Positions 51,701 through 63,268 are shown, counted from the first letter of the stretch. The stretch: 64,000 nt of DNA from Sanguinoderma infundibulare (GCA_032821775.1 JAVLRN010000005.1:3906001-3970000); one strand, 5' to 3'. Numbers and translations are program-made. Notes: generated by a model from the sequence alone, not told the origin.

Positions 51701-54124
51701 GCTGAGACGTACCACCGGGTAGGCGCGTGGAGGAATTACCCACGGAATGTTCGTATGGCTGGAGAGGGAGACGCTGTACGCATCCTTGGCACGTTTTTCG
51801 GTTACGGAACCGACCAACCATCAGTCTGGACACCCCGACTTGCTAAAATAGCCGCGACGCTTGATCGATGGAGGATGAGCCACGCAAAGCTTGATGGTAG
51901 AAAGCACGTCGTCCAAATGCTAGTAGGCGGGATGACTCAATTCCTAACAGACGTCCAGCGCATGCCGGACCAGATCATGAGACGACTCACCAAGTTAGTC
52001 CGTGACTTTCTGTGGGATGATAGATTCAATACACCAGTCGCGATGGAATACCTTTTCCAGCCACTTGAAAAGGGCGGCCTGGGTCTTCTGGATCTCGAAG
52101 CTAGAACTGATGCCATAACTGTTATGTGGTTGAAAGAGTACCTAGATTTCAGCCCAAACCGCCCGCTGTGGGCGTACATAGCAGACGACCTATACGCGAC
52201 ACTCACACCTAAACATTGCGTCCCGAGGCAAAAGGAACTGCGCGTTAACCCTTTCCTCCAAACGTGGAAACCGAAGCTGAGCAGTCTGCCTGGGGAGCTA
52301 AAAGCGATGATGACCATAGCAAAGAAATACGGGCTCAGGTTAGAAGGGCTTGCCTTTTCCAAGACGATCATGCGAGACATGCCGATGTGGGATCACGTCA
52401 TGGCCGACACCTCAGCCATCCGGCGCCATGCTGCAAAATCGAAATCAGCTACCTGTATCCGTGACAACCACCGCCTGAGGACTGTGGGCGACTTCGTGGA
52501 TTTAGTCGAACTAGCTGATAGTGATGGACATGACATAGACGACAAAAACTGTCAGTGTGATGCCTGCCGAGGCCTACGACGGCATGCAGGCTGCGAACAC
52601 CCAACAGTTTGTATGCTAAGAGCATCGCAGATGCTCGCGACACTCCCGCCGCGATGGGACCCAAGGGGGCTGCACCCTGAGGACTACGAGAACTGCGATT
52701 TGGATCTGGACGTACCGGAAGAGGGGGCGGTGTGGTTTGACCGTCGGGTTACCACGACGGGACACCTGGGGAATGCTTTCCGAATCTTCACTGACCCGAG
52801 CCCGACGTGCACTGAACGACTAGATATGCGCCTGGTCGAGGATGGCGGATTCCTGACCGTAGCAACAGATGGCTCCTGCATCAATAATGGTCAGATAAAC
52901 GCAACTGCGGGAGCTGGTGTATACGTTGCAGAAGGGCATGCTATGAACGCGAGCATTCGTCTACCGGGTGAGATGCATCAGTCTAACCAAACCGGAGAAA
53001 TGGTGGCCACTCTTATTGCGACAATGAACGCACCACCGAGTACTCGCCTTCTGGAAATCACGGATTCCCGAACTGTAATGGACGGTGCTACAAAATGGCA
53101 TCAGAGGCAGGAAGACCAGGGATACATATTGCAGAAGAACTCCCACCTGTCCAAAGCAATTGTCGCTGCGCTTCGCAACCGGAAGGCCCGCACGGCCCAC
53201 AAATGGGTCGAAGGCCACCAGGGCCACCCGCTGAACAAAGCGGCTGACACTTTGGCAGGCGAAGCGGCCGAGAAACCGACAACAGACAGGGTGCAACTGT
53301 CTGTACCACCTAGACTCTCCCTTTCGGGTGCAAAACTATCCTGCATAATGCAGAAGTTAGCATACCGCGCCATCCAAAAAATACGAGAGAAACGTCTCGA
53401 AAGAAGAGCAAGGACAGTGATTAATATGGACAATATACGCGACGATCTCAAACTTGCCTTCGATATTGAACCGCCAGCACCAGCAATATGGAGAGCTGTG
53501 CGAGCCCAACACGTCTCCCGGGAGGCAAGGTACTTCATATGGATGGCGATCCATGATGGCTATATGATTGGAAACCAATGGCTACGACCGAATATGTCAG
53601 ATGAGATGAAGCTGAGGGCGATATGTCAGAACTGCCAGACTTTGGAATCAATGGACCACATACTTTTCCGATGTACCGCCCCAGGCCAGAAGCAAGTGTG
53701 GGACCTCCTCAGACAGCTATGGGAATTCACTAGCCTTCCGTGGCACGACCCGGGCTGGGGAACGCTTGGTGCCGGTTGCGCGGTCTTCAAAACGGAGGGA
53801 GGGCACCGGAAGACGGAATCAGAGGCCCTATGGGAAATTATCTGCACGGAAGCAGTTCACCTAGTATGGAAATTACGATGTGAGCGGGTCATACGGAACG
53901 ATGGCGCAAACTTTTCGGACCGACAAATCAGAAACCGCTGGTACGCAATGTTAGAACGGAGGTTGATGCTGGATAGAGGAACGGCAGCCCTTGCGAAAGG
54001 GAAGCGCGATCTGCGTCCCAGAATAGTACAGCGTATTTGGTCCCCCATCGTTGAAGGCGAAGAGGACTTGCCGCAGGACTGGGCGGCTAATGGCGGGGTT
54101 TTAGTGGGTATCAAGCGAGGATGA
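48740..54124 (+). pseudogene. LINE ORF2 (endonuclease, RT, RNase H) with a single nonsense codon
   Basis: The frame runs 1,795 codons with only one internal stop, TGA at 50843-50845, in PYEV*KALHARF where the family has Trp. After a Ser/Arg/Glu-rich N-terminus, the APE-type endonuclease starts near residue 186 (VRIASINMNG, LLLQETHL, HIMAGDFNNVED, TDHKMVSV). The RT domain has NYRPITLLNTDYKLLTKIWA, LDQEKAYDKV, GVRQGDPLSCLLFDLAIEPL and the catalytic FADD near residue 936 (51545-51556). RNase H is at about residues 1375-1510 (VATDGSCINNG, GEMVATLIATMN, KWVEGHQGHPLNKAAD). A CQNCQTLESMDHILFRC zinc knuckle (CCHC) lies at about 53626-53680. Apart from the stop, all motifs look intact. Confidence 0.92.
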
Positions 54125-54386
54125 CGACAGGGAAACCAGCTTGCTGGTGGACCTGGCTTCGGATGAGCCGCTTGGAGTCCCACACTCTGTGCGTAATGCA
54201 TTTCCCCGCAGGTTAATGGTGACGGTGTTTCGAACGTACCTCAAGGCACAGTCGGGGTTATTTTTTACCTGACTGGGTCACCAAACGCGCCTGACCGCTT
54301 TAGGAGTGGAAAAGTCTACTAGGCCCTAGGGAATACAGTAGATACAGGCAATAAAAGCGTTTCAACCTGAAAGGGCATGCACAGAC

Positions 54387-54464
54387 AATTGTCAAATCTC
54401 TTGGTGGCAATGTTGTGTGTACTGTTTATATACATCAGTCCAGGCTATAATCTCACACAATACA
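54387..54464 (+). repeat. Foldback left arm, middle segment
   Basis: 78 bp between the LINE's right duplication and the Copia LTR; identical by eye to the corresponding part of the right arm. Its last five bases, ATACA (54460-54464), are the left Copia target-site duplication. Confidence 0.92.
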
Positions 54465-54815
54465 TGTCAAGCACAGTGGGGGTTGCCCACTGTGGGGTGC
54501 AACTAGATGCAGCAGTCACACATACTCACCTGGCTAGAGAGGTAGAGAGGCTGTAGAGGCGAGTGAGGAGAAGAGTAGAAGAACTATTTTTATTAGGGCC
54601 AATGGGGGCCATATATATACTACAGAGTGTACTGCATCGCTAAGGCTATACAGTACAAGACATGCCATACCGGGATACAAGGTGTGACATCACATGAGAT
54701 GATCATGTGGGGCGGCTATACAGCACCTGTGCAATGGATGTGATATCAGGCTGTGCCGATATCCAAATACGCAGCCATGCCATGCAAAGCTATGCTCGGC
54801 TATGCGCGTTCAACA
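54465..54815 (-). repeat. Copia 3' LTR (351 bp)
   Basis: It differs from the 5' LTR at nine positions by eye: seven CpG-to-TpG/CpA transitions, one other transition and one transversion. It contains the palindrome-like GTGGGGGTTGCCCACTGTGG and an AT-rich ATATATATAC stretch. Confidence 0.92.
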
Positions 54816-54865
54816 CTCCCCCTCGCTAAGTATGCACTCGCAAGTATGCAAGCGGATATGGTGCT

Positions 54866-57800
54866 TTAAGCTGCCTTAGGGAAATGCAAGCCAAGATGGG
54901 GACAGAAGTGGTGGAACTTCACAGTGCCCAAATTCTTGGTGAAAATATCAGCGGGATTATCAGTCCCTTCGACATAGAATATGTCGGTGATACCTCGATC
55001 ATACACTTCGCGAACATAATGGTAACGGATGTCGATGTGCTTCGACCTTGCTTCCATGACAGCATTTTGTCCGATGTGTATGGAGCCTTGATTATCTCCA
55101 GATAGTGGTACACGACTGAGGTTATAGCCAAGTTCAGTAAGCAAGTTGTGAACCCAGACTATTTGGTGACTACAGTCGCTCATTGCCATATACTCAGCCT
55201 CAGTAGAGGAAAGAGCAATGGTCTTTTGTGCGCGTGAAACCCACGAGAATGCGCAGTTCGCTAACTTTAGCATGAAGCCAGTTTGCGATCGTCGAGAGTG
55301 TGGGTCTGAAGCCCAATCACTGTCGGTTGCAGCAATTAAGCCGAGTTGAGAATCGCCATTGTAAACCAAGGCATAGTTCTTGGTACCGACGAGGTACCGG
55401 CAAATGTGAAGTGCCTTGCTGAGATGATCCTCGGTTGGGTTTGCGGCATACTGTGCCAGTTTGGTCACAGCGAAAGCTATATCTGGCCTCGTACCTAGCA
55501 TGAGGTAGAGTAGAGAGCCGATAACTTTCTGGTACCTGGAGCGAAGCTCCGGTGTAGCTTGTCCTGTGTTGGGGGCAGGTATGTAACCCGCAGGGAGTGG
55601 AGTTGAAGATGGTCATGCGTTTGTCATGCCGCAGCGGTCCAGTACTTTCTCCAAGTATGCGCATTGATCTAAAAAGATCTTTCGGCCAATACGAGTGATG
55701 CGCATGTGCAAAAACTCCTTCACATCGCCTAAGTCGCGGCATTCCCACTTGTTCATGAAGTGAGCTTTAAGTCTAGCTACAAGCTTCTTGTCGCGCCCAC
55801 AGAAAAGCGCATCGTCAACGTAGACGATTACAACTACTATAGCACCATCAGAGTGATGCTTGTAGATGTATAAACCTGCATCGTTGGTGAGCCGGTGATA
55901 GCCCATCAACTTCATGGACTCAGACAAGGTGCGCCACCATGCTAAACCTGCCTGCTTAAGTCCATATAGAGCACACTTCAGTCTGAAGACTTTGTGCTCA
56001 GAGCCAGGGATGTGAAATCCTTCTGGCTGCTCCAGGTAGATCTCCTCGTCCAGCTTGCCATACAAATAAGCACTGCGAACATCGAGTCCTGAGATGTGCC
56101 AGTCCTCGAGTGCTGCAAGTGCCATGATGAGACGGACTGTCTCGAAGCAGACAACTGGAGAGAATATCTTGTTGAAGTCTTCACCTTCAACCTGGGAGAA
56201 GCCTTTTGCTACAAGTCTGGCTTTCTTGCGACCATCAGTTTTGACGTCAAATACCCAGCGGTTTTTCACGACCTTGCGTCCTTTCGGACGGTCGACCAAG
56301 TCATAAACATCGCGTCTGCGAAGGGCCTCTAATTCTTCGTGGCAAGCGGTAAACCACTCCTTTTGCTCAGCCTTTGGTAGACTGGTAATATCACGATAAG
56401 TCCACTCGCGCACATTGGGCGGTGAGACTTTCTCCCCCTCATCTGGTGGAATCGCCTTTGCGATAAGGTATTGGATGAGACTAGCTCCCCCTTCCCGGCA
56501 TAGTTTTGCCACATCAATTCTAGAGGCATGCAAGACACCTTTGACTTCTTCTGACGAGTGACCTGATGACTCTTCTTCTGATTCATATTCATCTTCATCT
56601 TCATCCTCGTCGTCATCGTCATCATCGTCATTGTCGGGGTCTGAGCAGTCTGGACTAGGAGCGGCCGACTGAGGTTGAGGCAGGGGTTCTGCAGGTATAG
56701 ATATTGGGTCTGAGCCCAAATTCTCCTCTTCCTCATCATCGTCGTCGCTACCACTAGACGAGATTACAGGGGTTGATTCCCTGTGTGTGCGCATTGAAGG
56801 TGGAAGTGGAACGGGTGGTCTGCGTACAGCAGATCTATCGCGTGATTGTGAAAGTGATTGGGCATGGCTAGGTCCGGGAACCTGCTCATCCCTTGAAGGT
56901 GGTGTGGTCTGAGAGCGACTCAGTATCTCGCCAACCAACCTCTTCCATGATCCCCATTTCTCAACATCCTTAAAAATGTCCGTAGGGTGACGTGATTCAC
57001 CATAGACATTACCTTCGCGAACTGGTACATTCCACTCCCTCACAGACCGTCGTGGTGCGACTGGCTGTTCAACCGGAGGAGGTTGCAGCGGCAGAGGGTG
57101 TTGCACTACTGGTACATCTCCTCCGCACTGTGCGTGAGGTTGAGGAGGTACAGGGGGTACAGCCGGAGCTGGTGCATGCGCTTGGCCTTGTGCATTTCCC
57201 TTGCCCTTTGTGGAAGGTTTTCTGGGAGGACGACATTGCTCTTCATCGTCATCAGAGAGTAAAGAAGGAGTAGTTGCCTGGTCCACAGGTTCAACTGGTT
57301 CGGGCGCATTCTGCTGCTCATGTCGCTTCTTTTCATGTGTGCATTTCGGAAACAAACTTTCGTCAAATAGCGCTTGAGCAGCTGTGAAGATGACATTGTT
57401 TGGTGAGCGCATAAACTTATGATTGTGGTTACCAGCACCGACACCAAGATAAATCATCAGCTCAGATTTGGGCGATAATTTATTCTTGCGGACTTCGGGG
57501 GGCAAAAAGACATATGCACCACAACCGAATACGCGTAGGTGACTGATGTCTGGCTTGGTACCATTCAAAAGTTCATAAGGTGTCCGCCATTCAAGGCGAC
57601 GAATAGGTGTCCTGTTGTACAGGTGCGCTGTGTGTTCGAAGGAGAATTCCCACCAAGATTGAGGGATGCAGGTGTCATGCTGCATTGCCTCGCTCTTGTC
57701 CATGAGCGTATGAATGATTTGCTCAGCGTGGCCATTCTGTTGATGAATATAAGGCATGCTAGGGATGATCTCGATGCCTCTATCTTTGAGCATGTTGTTG

Positions 57801-59512
57801 AAGGCGTGTGATTTGAGTTCGCCTCCAGAATCTGATTTTCACTTGATTACTTTCTCATTGAAGTGCATCTCGACATATGAGAACCATTGTTGTGTAGCCT
57901 GCAGTGCATTGTCTTTGGTGCAAAGGCAAATCGCCCACACATATAATGAGTAGTCATCATAGAGTAGGATTGCATGCTGGTACTTGTGGTACGACAGCAC
58001 AGGGAAAGATTTTAGATCAACATGGATCAGCTCAAAAGGTCGGGATGCATGCCGATTGTCAATCGGGTGAGATTGCGATGGCATTTTGCCTTCAGCACAT
58101 CCACGGCAAATCGAGTCCTTTTTGGGAGTCTCGACAATCGGACACTTATCAGTGTGTTTCCGAAGATGTCTCAACACATTGTCTGAAGGATGACCTAAGC
58201 GACGGTGGAGAGTTTCATGATCTACGCCTCTCAGCGCAACCATGTTTCGCGCCTGTACAGGCTGCGTATAAATAACATAAATTGTATCACCAACATTGCA
58301 CGGTTCAAAAGAAACGATGCGCTCATTATTGCGGTAGAGCGAGATCTTGGCAGTAGTAGCACGCACTGACATCCCGTCTCGCAGTAGAGCACTCATAGAA
58401 ATGAGTTTGTTGGTGAGATTAGGAACGAAGGCGACATTTTTCAGCCTTAATGTTCCGCCTGTTTCCAATAGTAGGAAAACAGTGCCTTCGCCAGTCATAT
58501 AAGTTACGCCATCAGCAGTATTAAGTGGCAGTTTGGTCTTGTAGTAGCGGAAATCAGCAAAATCACTCATAGAATAAGTGAAGTGCATGGATGCTCCTGA
58601 GTCGAGCATCCAAAGGTCGTTGTTAACAACTGATTTTGCTTTCCCCTTACATTTCGCGCACGCTGCATATGTAGAGCGGTGAATACATGTATTATCTTCT
58701 GTAGCCACTTGTAATACAGGTGTAGCTACAGGTACACGCGATGATACTACACGACAAGAGGGTCTTGTGATACTAGTCACTGCCAGTTGAGGCGTGCAGT
58801 CAGCATACAACTCATGGTGTAGTGGGAAAGGGACTGACCATTGGCGATCGAAGAACTCCTCAACGTCGTCGTCCTGCTCATCTTCACTGCTGAGCCCGAG
58901 GGACATGGTGTCCTCCATGTCCACGTCCTCGGCGACCGTGCCTATGCACTCCCTGAGGTGCGGCCTGATGTGCTCTCTGAGGATGCGCCGGCGGTGCTTG
59001 GGCTCGCGGTCCTTGCAGTCCGTGTTCTTGTCGCTGTCCACCTCGACGATCCGTGCACTGCTGGGGCCCGCAAAGGGTGTTGGGCTGCGCGACACGTCTG
59101 GGCTGGTGTGGTGGGAGTCCGCGCTGAACGTCGTGGAGGATTCCGGCGATGAGCGCATTGAGTGCGACTCTGTCACCGGTGTCAGGACAGGGTCCTTGAG
59201 GGCGTCCTTGTTGACATGGCTGTATTGGCTGCTGGCCATAACAAGCCTCTCGAGCGTCTTGATGCGCTCGACGGTCGGCTCCACACCTAACTGTGTCACA
59301 AGGGCGAACGCACACGTGAGCGCAGGGTACTGGTGGTTGGGGCCGGTCTCTGTGCGGACGGGCTTGCGCAGGAGCGCGTGCGGGTCCTCCAAGTGTGGCA
59401 GTGTGCCCTTGGTGATGGTAGGGAGTTCAGCGACGTGCACGATGTGGGATGCTGGTGCGCACCTTGGTGCTGTTGGAACCGGCCATGTCCTCCATGCCGA
59501 TGTAATGTGCAT
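54866..59512 (-). pseudogene. Copia pol: protease, integrase, RT, RNase H
   Basis: One minus-strand frame from 59512 to 54866, broken by TGA at 57839-57841 and 55613-55615. In order: an acidic N-terminal region; protease WMLDSGASMHFT; GAG-pre-integrase LHRRLGHPSDNVLRHL with CRGC; integrase core (HVDLKSFP, DDYS, SDSGGEL after the first stop, NGHAEQIIHTL); a Ser/Glu/Asp-rich linker; RT with KARLVAKGFSQVEGEDFNK, LDVRSAYLYGKLDEEIYLEQ, LYGLKQAGLAWW and the intact catalytic YVDD; RNase H (ATDSDWASDPHSRRSQTGF, SSTEAEYMAMSD, HIDIRYHYVRE). The start shown is the first ATG of the frame, and the true protein probably begins further upstream. Confidence 0.9.
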
Positions 59513-60449
59513 GGAGAACCTGCACGTAGAACCAGAGGATCAATGCGTGGATAGGACAGGCCGTGACAGATAGATGCGAGGTGGTACAGGTGTGCTGCAA
59601 GCCTAAAGGCCACCAAATGGTAGGACAGAGGAGGACTCAACTACGGTGCAGTCACATAGACCAACTACCACGCGGTAGCTACAATGTGGGTATGATCAGT
59701 GCGCACGGGCACTGCGGAAGATGAACGATGCGGAGTACGTGTGGTCACACATGTACTGAACGAGAAGAGTCTTGAAGTCGATGCAGAGAGGCTGCACTGA
59801 GCCCGGAGAGAGAGGGATCGCATGCACGCAGGTACGAAGAGAGAACTGAGGCCAGGGGTAACCTCTAGAATCCATACAAAGAACTCTGCACTAAGTACAA
59901 GAGATCGTACCGTGCATACCGCACGGTGGCACAACCACCATCAAACTACTAGAACACCGAAACCTAACTACAGAGCCCATGTGAGCCCGAACTGTAACCA
60001 AAAAGAGAATCCAAGAGACATCTGCAACAGTACTGCCTAGCAACTATGAATCGAAACATGCGTCATCATGAAAGACCAAAAGAGCCTGTATGTATAGAGC
60101 CCAACACGTGACCATGACCGAAACTCCATGACCGTGTCAGAGATAGCCGCGCAAGGAACTAACCGATCGGAGACCGAGCTGCAAGGCACTGTGCAATGCC
60201 ACTGTACATCCTGTGGCACGTAATGAACTGTGCATGGCCGAGGACGTACCGAGATGCATAGCCTTTGTAAGGCAAGTGCATAACCGGGCTGCGAGGAAGA
60301 GGAGCCACGCGGTCGAAGGGGGACACACACGATGCATGGTAACTGCACGGTAGATACTCATGGTAGCCGAAGAGCCTGCACGATGCGGAAGGCCGAGGAC
60401 CTGAGTCGTGTATGGTGCGTACGGTGGTGACCGATCGGTGTGAGAGGGA
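59513..60449 (-). other. Unassigned interior of the Copia element
   Basis: Between the clear end of gag (Gln-rich tail, ending about 60480) and the pol frame no conserved domain is visible, although the gag frame stays open to 60159. A zinc knuckle would be expected around here and is not seen. It may be a diverged segment, an intron-like region or a secondary insertion. Confidence 0.4.
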
Positions 60450-61289
60450 ACCACACAGAATGCGAAGATTCTGGGCACAGGGCACGTAGGGGACCCTACA
60501 CCGACCACAATGGCCTTGGCCTTGCTGCTGCTGCCCCTGAGGGCGCTGCTGCTGGTGCTGCTGCCCATGTGGGCGCTGCTGCTGCTGCTGCCCTTGCAGG
60601 CGCTGCTGCTGGCGGAAGGTAGGGTCTTGCGGCTTGCACTTGACCGCTGAGATCTTATTCGCGCTGTCGCACAGCTTCTGCTGGTGGCGCCCCTGGCGCT
60701 GCTCCCAGTGCATGATTACGCGGTTGCGTACTTCATCAAAGGTCACCTGGCGCACGGCAGGGTTCACCGCTGTGCCAGTGATCCCCAAGATGTAGACCTG
60801 GATGACGGGGTCCATCGCCGGTGGGAGCTTCAAGAGGAGGATCATCCCCTTGATGTGCTCGGCGACGGTGAACTCGTTGGTCTCGAGGGTTTGGAAGTGA
60901 GCGCGGAGCTTGTCTATCGCTGGGATGGGGTTGCCGTCAGCAGGGATGGTGATGCCCATGGCGGCGCGGAAGTCCTGGTAGACGACCAGGATGCCGGGCT
61001 TGCCATAGGTGTCCTTGAGGTGGTCCCAGACCTCCTTGGCAGTGGTCTTGGACTTGATTGCGGTGCCGATGGCGTCGTCGACACAGAGGCGAATGTTGCC
61101 TCGCGCAGAGGAGTCGTCCTCATCCCACTTGTCGATTTCGTTCTGATCAGCAGTGGTAGCGGGCTTGGTCCTAGTCATCGGTTTGACCCAACAACTCTTG
61201 GACTGGAGGAAAGCCTGCATTTTCGGCACCCATACAAGGTAGTTGGGGCCAGTGAGGAGAGGAACAGCATTGACGAGGTCCTTTGACAT
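60450..61289 (-). CDS. Copia gag-like protein
   Basis: The ATG at 61289 starts MSKDLVNAVPLLTGPNYLVW followed by MQAFLQSKSCWVK, typical of Copia gag (UBN2/DUF4219-like). Then WDHLKDTYGKPGILVVYQDF, a helical core, and a Gln-rich tail (QQQRLQGQQQQQRPHGQQ and similar). The frame continues to 60159 without recognised content. It would form the capsid of the virus-like particle. Gag and pol are in different frames. Confidence 0.75.
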
Positions 61290-61620
61290 GGCAATCGATA
61301 AGATGGTTTGAAGTCTGGACAGAAGAGACTAGTCAGTCATCATTCTGAATGATGATTAAAGAGAAGAGAGGAATGCCAGAAGCGTATACCGGCATAGGTT
61401 CCCCCTCTGTGGCATTGGCAGGCAGCGATAACAAAGATCACACCACATCCAAGCCACCATCATGTGTGGCCGGCAGCGTATGATTGCGCCTGATCCAACA
61501 CATGGATAGTCTGCCATAACGGCGACAAGGGATAGATGATAAACGTGTAAAAACACCAGGTGCGCTGGTGAGGAGTGGAACGCAGCCAGCAGCGAGCGGC
61601 ACAGTATCCACAACGTCGAC

Positions 61621-61634
61621 CAGGGCTCATAACC
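61621..61634 (-). other. Copia primer-binding site (initiator tRNA-Met anticodon arm)
   Basis: The plus strand reads CAGGGCTCATAACC directly abutting the 5' LTR at 61635. That string is the anticodon-arm sequence of eukaryotic initiator tRNA-Met (CAU anticodon). The minus-strand transcript would therefore pair with the anticodon arm, not the tRNA 3' end, as known for Drosophila copia, which primes with a tRNA half. Confidence 0.8.
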
Positions 61635-61985
61635 TGTCGAGCACAGTGGGGGTTGCCCACTGTGGGGTGCAACTAGACGCAGCAGTCACACATACTCACC
61701 TGGCTAGAGAGGTAGAGAGGCTGTAGAGGCGAGTCAGGAGAAGAGTAGAAGAACTATTTTTATTAGGGCCAATGGGGGCCATATATATACTACAGAGTGT
61801 ACTGCATCGCTAAGGCTATACAGTACAAGACATGCCATACCGGGATACAAGGTGTGGCATCACATGAGATGATCATGTGGGGCAGCTATACAGCACCTGT
61901 GCAATGGATGTGATATCGGGCTGTGCCGATATCCAAATATGCAGCCATGCCGTGCAAAGCTATGCTCGGCTATGTGCGTTCAACA
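61635..61985 (-). repeat. Copia 5' LTR (351 bp)
   Basis: It pairs with 54465-54815 and is followed by ATACA (61986-61990). Confidence 0.92.
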
Positions 61986-61990
61986 ATACA

Positions 61991-62358
61991 TCTCACTTTC
62001 CTGCTATAATCATGCCTAAAGTTTTCCTCAGCAACCATTAACCAGGTCACCTCTCCTCACTAACTAACACCATTCTATCACCTATATCCAGGTTAAAACT
62101 GACATTGGCAGGAGTGACATCAGTAAATAATACTCCACACACTTTCCTGAGGTCTCCGAGGTCAAGGGTGGTCACCTATCCCTTTTTTTTCCGACTACCA
62201 TATGTTGTGTGACTCACCTTATTGAGACCAGGATGGCCAATACCGCTGTTCAGGTCCACAATTCTTATAAGGATGCATTCCTCAGGACTGTATGTGTCTA
62301 TGTGATTCATTGTAGGCTGAAGGGATAAAGCACAATTGCAGTAACGATGAGGAAACAC
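61991..62358 (+). repeat. Foldback left arm, inner segment
   Basis: 368 bp identical by eye to the inverse of the inner part of the right arm. It includes a minus-strand 62-codon frame (62364-62176) mirrored in the right arm. Confidence 0.92.
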
Positions 62359-62563
62359 ATTCAACTCAACACTGTATACAAGGCCAAGCAGTACAATGTC
62401 ACTTTGTCAAAGAAATGCTAGACTATGAAGAAATGAATAAGGCTGATATCATCAGAGAAGACTAATATGAACAAAATTGGGTCATATGAGAGGAAGTATA
62501 TGTGGAAAAAGAGGACAGAGAGGCTGAGTAACTAGATGGTTAACTGCATAATGAAGGTTAGAG
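62359..62563. other. Central spacer of the foldback element
   Basis: 205 bp, AT-rich, unique within the window, with no significant reading frame. It would be the loop of the foldback hairpin. Confidence 0.8.
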
Positions 62564-63268
62564 GTGTTTCCTCATCGTTACTGCAATTGTGCTTTATCCC
62601 TTCAGCCTACAATGAATCACATAGACACATACAGTCCTGAGGAATGCATCCTTATAAGAATTGTGGACCTGAACAGCGGTATTGGCCATCCTGGTCTCAA
62701 TAAGGTGAGTCACACAACATATGGTAGTCGGAAAAAAAAGGGATAGGTGACCACCCTTGACCTCGGAGACCTCAGGAAAGTGTGTGGAGTATTATTTACT
62801 GATGTCACTCCTGCCAATGTCAGTTTTAACCTGGATATAGGTGATAGAATGGTGTTAGTTAGTGAGGAGAGGTGACCTGGTTAATGGTTGCTGAGGAAAA
62901 CTTTAGGCATGATTATAGCAGGAAAGTGAGATGTATTGTGTGAGATTATAGCCTGGACTGATGTATATAAACAGTACACACAACATTGCCACCAAGAGAT
63001 TTGACAATTGTCTGTGCATGCCCTTTCATGAATAAATTATATGTGGCACTGAGAAGAGTTACAAAACTGTTTCCAGGAAGTGAGTGCAAAGAGCACTCGA
63101 TATCTCAGGGATTTTTCATCCGTTTCGCATAATATATAGCTCTATCGAAAGCCAAGAAGCATATCTACCAAACGTACTTCAAATCATGTCCATATGCTAA
63201 GTATTTGCGGAGATATACCGAAAACGGCATTGGAGTAACTTTTCTGGAAACAGTTTTGTAAGTCACTG
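62564..63268 (-). repeat. Foldback right arm (705 bp, uninterrupted)
   Basis: Intact copy of the arm. Its outer end is CAGTTTTGTAAGTCACTG followed by TA. It holds the plus-strand copy of the 62-codon frame (about 62564-62746). Confidence 0.93.

Larger units (their letters stand above)
45803..54367 (+). mobile_element. LINE (non-LTR retrotransposon) with ORF1, endonuclease, RT and RNase H
   Basis: The 8,565-bp element is flanked by a perfect 19-bp duplication, TGAAAGGGCATGCACAGAC, at 45784-45802 and 54368-54386. ORF1 is 46375-48042 and ORF2 48740-54124. APE-type endonuclease, RT and a C-terminal RNase H place it near the Tad/I-like fungal LINEs. It has no poly(A) tail; the 3' end reads CAGGCAATAAAAGCGTTTCA. 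It appears full length, with a 572-bp 5' leader, and recent, with one nonsense codon in ORF2. Confidence 0.92.
54465..61985 (-). mobile_element. Ty1/Copia LTR retrotransposon
   Basis: Two 351-bp LTRs (54465-54815 and 61635-61985), TG...CA ends, flanked by ATACA at 54460-54464 and 61986-61990. Coding on the minus strand in the Copia order gag, protease, integrase, RT, RNase H. The polypurine tract GAGGGGGAG lies next to the 3' LTR (about 54815-54824). The primer site is complementary to the anticodon arm of initiator tRNA-Met. Two in-frame TGA codons in pol and an unassigned 0.9-kb stretch between gag and pol make it inactive as read. Confidence 0.93.
45544..63268. mobile_element. Foldback-type TIR element, TA-flanked, host of two nested retroelements
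   Basis: The element begins CAGTGACTTACAAAACTG and ends with the inverse, with TA at 45542-45543 and 63269-63270. The right arm is 62564-63268 (705 bp). The left arm is in three pieces, 45544-45802 (259), 54387-54464 (78) and 61991-62358 (368), summing to exactly 705 bp once the LINE and the Copia element with their duplications are removed. A 205-bp spacer separates the arms. By eye the arms differ at only two positions, in the LINE-proximal segment (near 45760-45776). There is no transposase, so it is non-autonomous. TA duplication plus CAGT ends suggest the Tc1/mariner superfamily (inference). Intact length would be 1,615 bp. Confidence 0.92.
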
